This document shows, one piece after another, positions 1 through 7,756 of a stretch of DNA of 64,000 nucleotides (position 1 is its first letter; each line of letters starts with the position of its first letter). The notes beneath the pieces are model-generated. The model did no database searches. It was not told the DNA's origin and worked only from the letters and a program-made list of their open reading frames with translations. This DNA is from Cenarchaeum symbiosum A (GTDB lineage Archaea; Thermoproteota; Nitrososphaeria; Nitrososphaerales; Nitrosopumilaceae), in assembly GCA_000200715.1 (NCBI GenBank), contig DP000238.1:618154-682153 (forward strand), in the 5' to 3' direction. The position numbers and the translations under genes were made by a program.

Positions 1-158
1 CATGTTTGTAGGATGATATCTTTTCTTTTGATGTAAGTGGGGGAGATCTCTTTTTCCGGTTGTGTTTTTTGCCAGCACTCTTCTTTTGGGTTGCTGCTCC
101 AACGCTTATGGGGCGACACCACCGTTATAACTCCTTTGAATTGTGCCGGTTTGCTCAC
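1..158 (-). CDS. possible partial CDS running off the left edge
   Basis: The minus strand is open from a GTG at 158-156 to the window edge (52 codons, beginning MSKPAQFKGV), and the same frame stays open upstream through the tandem repeat to a TAG at 267-269. The product is lysine-rich and I do not recognise it. An open stretch of this length in AT-rich DNA can arise by chance. The start sits only about 17 bases from a 10-bp tandem repeat, so repeat length could alter promoter spacing if the gene is real. Low confidence. Confidence 0.3.
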   Translation of the reverse strand, partial: MSKPAQFKGVITVVSPHKRWSSNPKEECWQKTQPEKEISPTYIKRKDIILQT

Positions 159-174
159 TTTGTGTTTGAAGTTG

Positions 175-244
175 GAGTGAGTAAGAGTGAGTAAGAGTGA
201 GTAAGAGTGAGTAAGAGTGAGTAAGAGTGAGTAAGAGTGAGTAA
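175..244. repeat. 10-bp tandem repeat, 7 perfect copies
   Basis: The unit GAGTGAGTAA is repeated seven times without a mismatch. Ten bases is not a multiple of three, so it is unlikely to be a coding repeat, and perfect copies suggest ongoing slippage. It lies in AT-rich DNA between a decayed gene and a possible minus-strand gene at the left edge. Confidence 0.95.
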
Positions 245-345
245 ATACCCGTTCATACGAACCGCTCTATTTTGAGCTCATAAAAACATTTTTACCGCGT
301 TTATAAGCTACTTTAGTCCTTTTCCGTGTCTCCGCCTATTCCCAG

Positions 346-1099
346 TCATGCCCTCGTCTGGCCCTCTTTTCCCCTTGGATATTCGTGATAGTACAAGAAT
401 CTGCTTCCAATCTGCTCCCTGCTTGTGTTATACCTAGACATGCCTGCCACCTTCCACGTACTCAAAATAATTATACATTTTTTGATGGTCTTTTGATCTA
501 GTTGCAGTTTGTTGACAAGACATATTCTTCCTTTGTAGTCCGCCCAAGCTCCTGCCGTATCTCCTTAACTCTCCACCGGCCTATGTCTATCCGCACCGCA
601 ACATACTCCAGCTCGAACCACAAGGACTACTTCCTGACCTGTATGCCTCCTGCAGACCCACAGTGTTTCTGGATCCTTTTGCCGTCCTAAAACACCACCG
701 TATTCCCTCTAGGTGTAAGGTGTTGCTATGTTGAACGTATAAGTGACATCAAGTACGCCACTCTCATTCCGACTCTCACCTTCCAGTGGGGCTGCCGCAA
801 ACTGTATTGCCCTATCAGGATCGTCTCTGTCTCTATCATTTTGTTCAAGATTCTGTATCCTGAATATCACAAGGTCACTATCTCCTACCCCGACCCATGT
901 AGGTCACAAAGCTTTCTGCTGTGTTGACACCGGTTATCCAAACATCTTTCATTTCAGCAATTCCTGTTTCTGAATCATGTTCAATGTTGGTACCGGCTAC
1001 ACAACTGCCGTCCAGTTTGAACAGTACTACCACATTACCAATTTCATTCTTGATCAGACTGTGTCCATATTTCTAGACACCATTCCGATCTCTCCACAT
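346..1099 (-). pseudogene. decayed minus-strand coding region with frameshifts and stops
   Basis: No intact gene is present, but successive minus-strand frames give protein-like stretches that join only if frames are changed. They start at an ATG just past the stop of the 1102-5559 gene (AVTMWRDRNGV, then stop). The next pieces are KNEIGNVVVLFKLDGS and DVWITGVNTAESFVTYMG. After a frame change come GDSDLVIFRIQNLEQ and IQFAAAPLEGESRNESG, then FELEYVAVRIDIGRW and KEIRQELGRTTKEEY, and finally LQLDQKTIKKC and REQIGSRFLYYHEY before TGA at 348-346. At least three frameshifts and several stops are needed. More than one ancestral gene may be represented. I cannot name the family. The 346-1099 stretch has no other gene. 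Confidence 0.5.
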
Positions 1100-1101
1100 T
1101 G

Positions 1102-4100
1102 TCACAGCCCCAGCAGTGATCTGAAGAACTCTGTTATTGCACCCATTATACCATGTTCCTGCCGGGATTCGGATTGTCCGGTTTCCACCTGCGTTGCTGC
1201 AGGAGTGGGGGCTTCAGGATCCTCAGCGCCGGTGGCCGTGTCTGATTCTTCATGCTCTGTGAGCGTGATCGATTCCACCTCCAGTTTAGACTCTGCGGAA
1301 ACGGTCTCGGGCTCTGGATCCATCTCGGGTTCTGGGACTGCCACCGGCTCTGGATCCATCTCAGGTTCCAGTACCACCTGTACCGGGATTATCACCTCCG
1401 GCGCGGGTCCCGTATCTGGTGCATTCACGGGTGCAGATGACGGGTTTATCCTGTATACTTTGTCATGGGAGGCAAGTATTATGCCGGAGTTGTCCCGGAG
1501 CTGCATGCTCATGGTTCCAGAGAACTCGCCTTCCAGGGGCACGGCAAGGCTCTCAAAGGAGCCGTCACTATCATCCCGGTATGACGCCCCGGAGGGGGAT
1601 ATCAGCGACTGCACGTCGCACGTGTACAGGCTGCCGGATGCGGCCGCATCCCCCTCGCATTCCCTGTCAAAGAACGCCCCTATCCTGTTATAGTATATCT
1701 TGGCCTGGCCGTCTTCACTGGATATGATGACCTCCATGTCGTATACGTCGAGGTCATCTGCTGACAGGGGGGATATCACCAGGGGCATGTTCGTCCCTAT
1801 GATTATCTCGGAGCTCCCCCTTGATGCGTCCTCTCCATCGGCCGTAAACTCCAGCGAGACATCGCGCCCTATGCTCGTTATACCGGTGGAGGTTCCGCCG
1901 CCACCGCCTCCTCCGCCGCCCCTGGGGCGGGGATCGGGCTGGGGATTGGGTTGGGAAACAGGCTGGGGATCAGGCTGGAGAGTGTTGGACGCAAAAGCAA
2001 TTTGATGGTCCATGGAAACTGTCTCAACCATGGCAGGCGCATCAGGACCCCTCATACCATTCCCGTCTTGCTCTACCGTTGGTTGTGGGATCTGCTCTTT
2101 TGGCTCGTACCGGCTTATGGAACTGTCCCCTGCCACAAAGAGCCCCGTGCCGTCAGCCGAGAAGGAAAGCCCGCTGGCCTCCTGCCTTCCGGTATAGAAC
2201 GAGCCCAGGTATTCCGCCTGATCCAGGTTGTATGCACTGCCAAGATCATGGCCGTATACGTGCCTGTACTGCGAGACAAACATGCGCATACCATCGGGCG
2301 AGAACTCCAGCCCTGAGGGCTGCCATATGTGCTCCTCCAGATCGTACGAGCCGGAAGGTACAGGGGAGGTGATGTTGTATGGAGAGGGGAGGCTGTAGCG
2401 GCGGATGGATTCCCCGGCAACCACAAAGACGTACATGCCCCCATCAGAAAAGGCAATGCCGCCCGTCCCGTGTACGCCCTCCAGTTCAAACGAGCCGGAG
2501 GCTGCTGGCTCGGGCAAGTAATACGGGGAGGACAGGCCGTAGCTGTGGACGGAGGCATTCTTGGCTTCCTGAACGTATTGGTTGCTGTTATATCCATACG
2601 AGTACTTGTATCCGCCGTGCCTGGTCACAAACATTGTGCTTCCGTCTGCCGAAAAGGCAATGCCAGCCGCGTCGTCATCGCCCCCCAGCCGGCCCATACC
2701 CACATACAGTGGACTAGTCGTGTTGTACGGCGAGGTGAGGTTGTAGCGGTACACAGCATCATGGCCCGCTATCCCCGCGAACATGGCCATGCCGTCGGCC
2801 GAGAAGGCCACGTCGTAGACACTTCCGGACGAATCCAAGCCGTTGCGCGAGGTTACAAGCCTAGACAAATCTATGGTAAATGGTATGGGTAATTCATATT
2901 CTTGCACATAGTCCTCCTGCAGTATGAACATCTTGGTACCATTGCCTGAGAATGCCAGTCCGGTCGCATCATTGTCCCGCAGGTCTACTGATCCTGATCT
3001 GTTCAGCGAGGACAGGTTGTACGGCTCGGCTAGGTCGTACTGATCCAGCATACTATACTCCATCAAGAACAACCTCGTTCCCTCCGGCGAGAAGACCATG
3101 CCTTGGATTGATGTCTGGGTTTCTTGCGTTGAGTTGTATTCCGCCGTGGATACATTATACGGCACAGCCAGCTTGTATGTCTGTATATTCCTGTAATCAG
3201 ATATGAACATCAGGTCCCCTGCCGTAGAGAAATAAATCCCTGACCGGTAGTAATATCTGGTATCTAAATTATGCGACCCGACCTGCAGCGGCGCGATGAT
3301 CTCATATGGTTCGGACAGGGAGTATGCGTGCACCGACGAGTGCCCGCTATTCACGTATGATAGTACGAACAGCATGGTGCCATTAGGCGAGAAGGAAAAG
3401 CCAATGGGACTGCCGTCTTCCGGACCTATGTATACGGAATCCACAAATGAGGAGTCGGTGGTATTGTACGGCTGCGACAGATCGTACCTGTACATGTGTT
3501 GGTCTCCTCTGCCCAGCATGAACATCTGGGTGCCGTCATCAGAGAAGGCTAGCCCCCTAAAATAATTATCTCGCCCTCCGGTATGAAATATTATATCACG
3601 TTCCGGAGCGGCAATGTCATACGTATGGGGCAGGTGATATTCTTGCACATAGTCCTCCTGCAGTATGAACATCTTGGTACCATTGCCTGAGAATGCCAGT
3701 CCGGTCGCATCATTGTCCCGCAGGTCTACTGATCCTGATCTGTTCAGCGAGGACAGGTTGTACGGCTCGGCTAGGTCGTACTGATCCAGCATACTATACT
3801 CCATCAAGAACAACCTCGTTCCCTCCGGCGAGAAGACCATGCCTTGGATTGATGTCTGGGTTTCTTGCGTTGAGTTGTATTCCGCCGTGGATACATTATA
3901 CGGCACAGCCAGCTTGTATGTCTGTATATTCCTGTAATCAGATATGAACATCAGGTCCCCTGCCGTAGAGAAATAAATCCCTGACCGGTAGTAATATCTG
4001 GTATCTAAATTATGCGACCCGACCTGCAGCGGCGCGATGATCTCATATGGTTCGGACAGGGAGTATGCGTGCACCGACGAGTGCCCGCTATTCACGTATG

Positions 4101-5559
4101 ATAGTACGAACAGCATGGTGCCATTAGGCGAGAAGGAAAAGCCAATGGGACTGCCGTCTTCCGGACCTATGTATACGGAATCCACAAATGAGGAGTCGGT
4201 GGTATTGTACGGCTGCGACAGATCGTACCTGTACATGTGTTGGTCTCCTCTGCCCAGCATGAACATCTGGGTGCCGTCATCAGAGAAGGCTAGCCCCCTA
4301 AAATAATTATCTCGCCCTCCGGTATCAAGTGCATCTGCATGCTCAAATCCTGTAAGCCTGGGAGATATGCCAAATAACTCTTCGCCATAGTCGGATAGAA
4401 CAGTAGGTCCAAAGTACAATAGTGGCTGTGCATACCTGATGACTTCTTGTCTGTTTTCCTCCGTGAGTCGGAATTTGACTGTTCCCGGGTTTTTCTCGTC
4501 TACAAGTTCCATTTCTGATAGTGTAATTCCAAGCGACGACACTGTATCATTTTTTATCTGGATCCCATCGGGCCGTATGGTGGTGATGTCAACCGTGTCA
4601 TCAAATACGATCTCTAACACGCCCGTCTGCCTATCTATAGCAGCATAAAGCACACTAGTTGTGTAATTCAACTCGCGTTCATCGCCGCTGTCATAACCGC
4701 GTTCATCGCCGCTGTCATAACCGCGTTCATCGCCGCTGTCATAACCGCGTTCATCGCCGCTGTCATAACCGCGTTCATCGCCGCTGTCATAACCGCGTTC
4801 ATCGCCGCTGTCATAACCGCGTTCATCGCCGCTGTCATAACCGCGTTCATCGCCGCTGTCATAACCGCGTTCATCGCCGCTGTCATAACCGCGTTCATCG
4901 CCGCTGTCATAACCGCGTTCATCGCCGCTGTCATAACCGCGTTCATCGCCGCTGTCATAACCGCGTTCATCGCCGCTGTCATAACCGCGTTCATCGCCGC
5001 TGTCATAACCGCGTTCATCGCCGCTGTCATAACCGCGTTCATCGCCGCTGTCATAACCGCGTTCATCGCCGCTGTCATAACCGCGTTCATCGCCGCTGTC
5101 ATAACCGCGTTCATCGCCGCTGTCATAACCGCGTTCATCGCCGCTGTCATAACCACTATCTCTATACCCTGCCACCGCCACAGTGATTATTCCTGTATGC
5201 CACGGGTGCACCGAGCAAAAGTAAGGATAGTCTCCTGGTCCTTCACGAAATATTCTGGTATATGTTTCCCCCATCTCCACACTGCCGCTGTCAAATAGGC
5301 CATCTTCCTCTCCTATACTTGCACCACTGGTCACCGTGTGGAAAAACTTACCTTCATTAATCCATGTTATACTGCCACCCTGCTCAATTGTAACATCACT
5401 TGGAATGTAGCATTCGTTGGCCTCTTCGCAACCTGGCATGTGTGAATCCTCTGACATTATGACTATTGTCTCGGGACGGTCTGCATATGCCGCGGTAGTG
5501 ACTGTTATGGCCGCAATGACAAAAAGCGTGAAAAACCAGCTAATATTCAGACCCTTCAT
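1102..5559 (-). CDS. secreted cupredoxin / repeat-linker / beta-propeller surface protein
   Basis: This 1485-residue protein has an N-terminal signal segment (about residues 5-27). It continues with a plastocyanin-type domain (about 30-130) with ligands His74, Cys115 and His118. The position of the usual axial Met, as in the motif C-x2-HPWM, is His121 here (C-x2-HPWH). A linker of 20 perfect GYDSGDER octapeptides follows (about 136-295). An Ig-like SwmB-type domain comes next (motif VLEIVFDDTVD). Several beta-propeller-type repeats of about 50 residues follow, each with FSxDGTxMF and a closing xxPYN motif. The tail has a Gly run, an Ig-like segment and a Pro/Glu-rich stretch. A 689-bp block is duplicated exactly inside the propeller. 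A TATA-like stretch lies about 25 bases before the ATG. Probably exported and surface-displayed; copper binding is inferred from the ligands. Confidence 0.85.
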   Translation of the reverse strand: MKGLNISWFFTLFVIAAITVTTAAYADRPETIVIMSEDSHMPGCEEANECYIPSDVTIEQGGSITWINEGKFFHTVTSGASIGEEDGLFDSGSVEMGETYTRIFREGPGDYPYFCSVHPWHTGIITVAVAGYRDSGYDSGDERGYDSGDERGYDSGDERGYDSGDERGYDSGDERGYDSGDERGYDSGDERGYDSGDERGYDSGDERGYDSGDERGYDSGDERGYDSGDERGYDSGDERGYDSGDERGYDSGDERGYDSGDERGYDSGDERGYDSGDERGYDSGDERGYDSGDERELNYTTSVLYAAIDRQTGVLEIVFDDTVDITTIRPDGIQIKNDTVSSLGITLSEMELVDEKNPGTVKFRLTEENRQEVIRYAQPLLYFGPTVLSDYGEELFGISPRLTGFEHADALDTGGRDNYFRGLAFSDDGTQMFMLGRGDQHMYRYDLSQPYNTTDSSFVDSVYIGPEDGSPIGFSFSPNGTMLFVLSYVNSGHSSVHAYSLSEPYEIIAPLQVGSHNLDTRYYYRSGIYFSTAGDLMFISDYRNIQTYKLAVPYNVSTAEYNSTQETQTSIQGMVFSPEGTRLFLMEYSMLDQYDLAEPYNLSSLNRSGSVDLRDNDATGLAFSGNGTKMFILQEDYVQEYHLPHTYDIAAPERDIIFHTGGRDNYFRGLAFSDDGTQMFMLGRGDQHMYRYDLSQPYNTTDSSFVDSVYIGPEDGSPIGFSFSPNGTMLFVLSYVNSGHSSVHAYSLSEPYEIIAPLQVGSHNLDTRYYYRSGIYFSTAGDLMFISDYRNIQTYKLAVPYNVSTAEYNSTQETQTSIQGMVFSPEGTRLFLMEYSMLDQYDLAEPYNLSSLNRSGSVDLRDNDATGLAFSGNGTKMFILQEDYVQEYELPIPFTIDLSRLVTSRNGLDSSGSVYDVAFSADGMAMFAGIAGHDAVYRYNLTSPYNTTSPLYVGMGRLGGDDDAAGIAFSADGSTMFVTRHGGYKYSYGYNSNQYVQEAKNASVHSYGLSSPYYLPEPAASGSFELEGVHGTGGIAFSDGGMYVFVVAGESIRRYSLPSPYNITSPVPSGSYDLEEHIWQPSGLEFSPDGMRMFVSQYRHVYGHDLGSAYNLDQAEYLGSFYTGRQEASGLSFSADGTGLFVAGDSSISRYEPKEQIPQPTVEQDGNGMRGPDAPAMVETVSMDHQIAFASNTLQPDPQPVSQPNPQPDPRPRGGGGGGGGGTSTGITSIGRDVSLEFTADGEDASRGSSEIIIGTNMPLVISPLSADDLDVYDMEVIISSEDGQAKIYYNRIGAFFDRECEGDAAASGSLYTCDVQSLISPSGASYRDDSDGSFESLAVPLEGEFSGTMSMQLRDNSGIILASHDKVYRINPSSAPVNAPDTGPAPEVIIPVQVVLEPEMDPEPVAVPEPEMDPEPETVSAESKLEVESITLTEHEESDTATGAEDPEAPTPAATQVETGQSESRQEHGIMGAITEFFRSLLGL
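2896..3584. repeat. 689-bp direct repeat, copy 1 (inside surface protein gene)
   Basis: This stretch recurs at 3637-4325 with a constant offset of 741 bases and no difference that I could see. Copies are separated by 52 unique bases. It codes about 230 residues of beta-propeller repeats in the 1102-5559 gene. The lack of silent changes implies a very recent duplication or gene conversion. Confidence 0.9.
3637..4325. repeat. 689-bp direct repeat, copy 2
   Basis: This is the second exact copy of 2896-3584. Identity ends at 3636/2895 on the left and at 4326/3585 on the right, where the sequences diverge at once. The reading frame is kept because the 741-base offset is 247 codons. Confidence 0.9.
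4674..5153. repeat. 24-bp tandem repeat, 20 perfect copies, coding GYDSGDER
   Basis: The 24-base unit is repeated 20 times without visible mismatch, and reads as the octapeptide GYDSGDER on the minus strand. It forms the hydrophilic, acid-rich linker between the cupredoxin and Ig-like domains of the surface protein. All three minus frames and at least one plus frame are open through it, which produces spurious long reading frames. Not a CRISPR: there are no spacers. Confidence 0.97.
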
Positions 5560-5907
5560 TCTGATTGCACCTTGCCGGTGGCATAAAAACCCACTTGAAT
5601 TTTCATGGGATAGTTTGGATTGGCGTCTGCGTAACCCCGATCCTCGGAATTAAACCACGGGATCGTGCTTTCTAGATGTTTTGGATTTATGGATCACGGC
5701 TACACGGGAACAACTGCACTGGACAGATTCTGCTGGGATTTCTGTTCAAAGGTATGTGGGAATATCCCAAAGGCGAGGTCCGGACCAGACAATCTTCGTC
5801 CGTGCCGTATATGCAGACGAAAACACTAAGAAACCTACTTTGGGGTCGGATCAACAGAGCAGTTATCACGGCCTCCTGCTAACCTGACTTGTCCTGACGC
5901 CACAGCG
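5560..5907. other. 348-bp intergenic stretch, no gene seen
   Basis: This lies between the start of the 1102-5559 gene and the stop of the 5908-6747 gene, both on the minus strand. Short open frames exist on both strands but none shows a promoter, protein-like composition or overlap with a neighbour. A TATA-like TTTTTATG at about 25 bases before the 5559 start is the only signal I would call. Confidence 0.5.
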
Positions 5908-6747
5908 TTACAAATGACAGACAGTACAAGGCGTCTTGTCATCATCATCATCCAGAGCGTCAGACAGCACGTCCACCAGCGGTACATTCTTTCTATTCTC
6001 CTTTGCCCTCTTGAGGCTCTTTTCATGGCTTGCCATGATGTCGTCCCTTCTATCTAACAACTGGGTCAGCGTCTCGCCCTGCGACCATGTATACTGGCCA
6101 CTCTTCATCCCCTGCGCGCCAAAGTCGGCATCGCCTGACACCCCTGCGTCCTTTAGCACCTTCTGCTCTATGGCGACTGCCTTTTTGAACAATTCCGGGT
6201 GGTTGTCCGCCAGGCCGACCCATTCAGCCTTTCTCTGAAAAAAGCAGAAATAACACCCAGAACGCGTCCGCCACTTGTAGTATTCCGGCAGGTTTATCCC
6301 TGCATTATCGAGTATCTTTATGACCCCGGCATGGTCTACCCCCTCGTCTACAAATGGAAATACAGTCTTGATGTTGGGCTTTGTGGATACGTGCCCCGTG
6401 CGGTTCTTTTCATCAGCCCGTATGGCCACATACGATACTACCTCCTCGTCCCCGAGCCAGTCCTCTAGGGGCTTTATCTTTAGCAGGTTTGTGCACCAGC
6501 GCATCTGTGGAGAAGGCAGTGCTCCCCTGAACACCTCGAAATAATGGTCAAAGCCGCGCGTCGAGTTGAGCCTGGTTATCTTGCTGCCCAGAACCACCTC
6601 GAGCTTTGCAAGATACGCGTACGTCTCGGGCAGCTCCGCCCCGGTATCGCAGAAAAAATACTCCATGTCTGATACCTTGTCACGCATGTATACAGCAAGC
6701 GCACTTGAATCCTTGCCGCCAGATATGCCGCAGACCTGCCTTACCAT
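5908..6747 (-). CDS. PAPS reductase-like PP-loop protein (DndC-like)
   Basis: This 279-residue protein has the PP-loop SGGKDS at residues 9-14 and the sequence CDTGAELPETY near residue 33. It has Cys85 in a MRWCTN motif, a CxxC at 165-168 in RSGCYFC and a C-terminal CxxC at 274-277. These features fit the phosphoadenosine phosphosulfate reductase-like family, whose DndC and SspD members transfer sulfur to DNA using an Fe-S cluster. It is the third gene of an operon led by a cysteine desulfurase and a DUF4007-like protein, 64 bases after the latter. No genes of assimilatory sulfate reduction are nearby, which favours nucleic-acid sulfur modification over sulfate assimilation. Substrate and role are inferred from context. 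Confidence 0.8.
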   Translation of the reverse strand: MVRQVCGISGGKDSSALAVYMRDKVSDMEYFFCDTGAELPETYAYLAKLEVVLGSKITRLNSTRGFDHYFEVFRGALPSPQMRWCTNLLKIKPLEDWLGDEEVVSYVAIRADEKNRTGHVSTKPNIKTVFPFVDEGVDHAGVIKILDNAGINLPEYYKWRTRSGCYFCFFQRKAEWVGLADNHPELFKKAVAIEQKVLKDAGVSGDADFGAQGMKSGQYTWSQGETLTQLLDRRDDIMASHEKSLKRAKENRKNVPLVDVLSDALDDDDDKTPCTVCHL

Positions 6748-6811
6748 GGGACCGCCATCCCCAGGCCCTGCAGGCAGGACGGCGCAATGCAGGCGTGTTC
6801 ACTGGTACTGT

Positions 6812-7756
6812 TCACTGTACCGTCCCCTTTGGCATCACAAAGCCCTTTTTGCCGTATGCCTGGCCGAGTACCGCCCCTGCCGCCTCCCCGGCATCCCCGT
6901 ACACCATGTGGTTTGAGCCGTTTACGTTCCTTATGCGTATTGCGTCTGATTTGGATGCCGCCTCATCTAGTAAGCCAGCAAGCTCCCTCTCGCCCAGCTT
7001 AAAGGCCTGCCCCGCTCCCCCGGCCTCCGTGGCCAGCCTGCTAACCGAGATGCTCTTTGCGGATAACTCCAGCCTGCTGGCATAATCCAGGCAGGCATAC
7101 GCCACGACAAGGGGCGTCAAGCCGTGTTTTGGTCCGTACACAAACCGGATGGTGTCGCGCTCGGCCTGCCTTACCAGATGGAGCCCCCTGAACGGGCAGT
7201 CGATATAGTCCTCCATGGAGAGCTTGCCCTGGTACGTGCTGTACGTGTGCAGGAATACATCTATGTCCTTTTTGAGCGACTTTGGTGAGGGGGTTTTCCA
7301 TGCGGCTGTATTCAGTACCCGCTGCGAGACAAACTCTGTCATATCGTCCACCCTGACGTTGGTGCCCGACAGCTCGTTCATTATTATCCACCATACGGGC
7401 ATGCGGCACGGGGGTGCAAGCAGCAGCCAGTGCAGCAGCCACATGGTCTGCGGGTGCTCTGTATACGGGTCAAGCCCGCCCCTGTTTCTGAATATGGCCC
7501 TGCCTACAGGGGTCGCCTGCAGCGCGGGATCCTTCCTGTCCCCGCTGGGCCTGAGCACTTTACACGAGACGGACCAAAAGCGCATCGATTTTACCATGTT
7601 CTTGCCTGTCCCCAGCGTTATGGTGGCATCCTGCCTGCCGAACACTCCCGGATCTTTTGCCACCGCGTCATAGGCCTTTTTGAGCCATGCATGCCTCAGA
7701 TGGAACGTCTCATGGTTTGCAAAGGTGGGCAGGGGCACCGCGTTTGTCAGCATCAT
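6812..7756 (-). CDS. DUF4007-like protein of a sulfur-modification operon
   Basis: This 314-residue protein begins at one of two adjacent ATGs (7756 or 7753), and its start overlaps the stop of the cysteine desulfurase by ATGA, so the two are translationally coupled. The N-terminal sequences ETFHLRHAWLKKAYDAV and DPGVFGRQDATITLGTGKNM, with the later DPYTEHPQTMWLLHW, match my memory of the DUF4007 family. That family often accompanies PAPS-reductase-like genes in DNA modification or defence loci. It has no membrane segment and no catalytic motif I recognise. The biochemical role is unknown; a part in target recognition or in holding the modification complex together is only a guess. Confidence 0.72.
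   Translation of the reverse strand: MMLTNAVPLPTFANHETFHLRHAWLKKAYDAVAKDPGVFGRQDATITLGTGKNMVKSMRFWSVSCKVLRPSGDRKDPALQATPVGRAIFRNRGGLDPYTEHPQTMWLLHWLLLAPPCRMPVWWIIMNELSGTNVRVDDMTEFVSQRVLNTAAWKTPSPKSLKKDIDVFLHTYSTYQGKLSMEDYIDCPFRGLHLVRQAERDTIRFVYGPKHGLTPLVVAYACLDYASRLELSAKSISVSRLATEAGGAGQAFKLGERELAGLLDEAASKSDAIRIRNVNGSNHMVYGDAGEAAGAVLGQAYGKKGFVMPKGTVQ

Noticed and set aside
4674-5153. CRISPR array
   Set aside because: The repeats are directly adjacent with no spacers, and lie in frame within a protein gene.
4659-5186. Long plus-strand frame rich in His/Arg/Cys repeats, and a second minus-strand frame of Met/Ala repeats, across the 24-bp array
   Set aside because: A perfect 24-bp repeat without stops is open in several frames. 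Only the GYDSGDER frame continues into recognisable domains on both sides.
5676-5887. Two 68-codon plus-strand frames in the spacer before the sulfur operon
   Set aside because: They overlap each other in different frames, have no TATA box in place and no recognised sequence.
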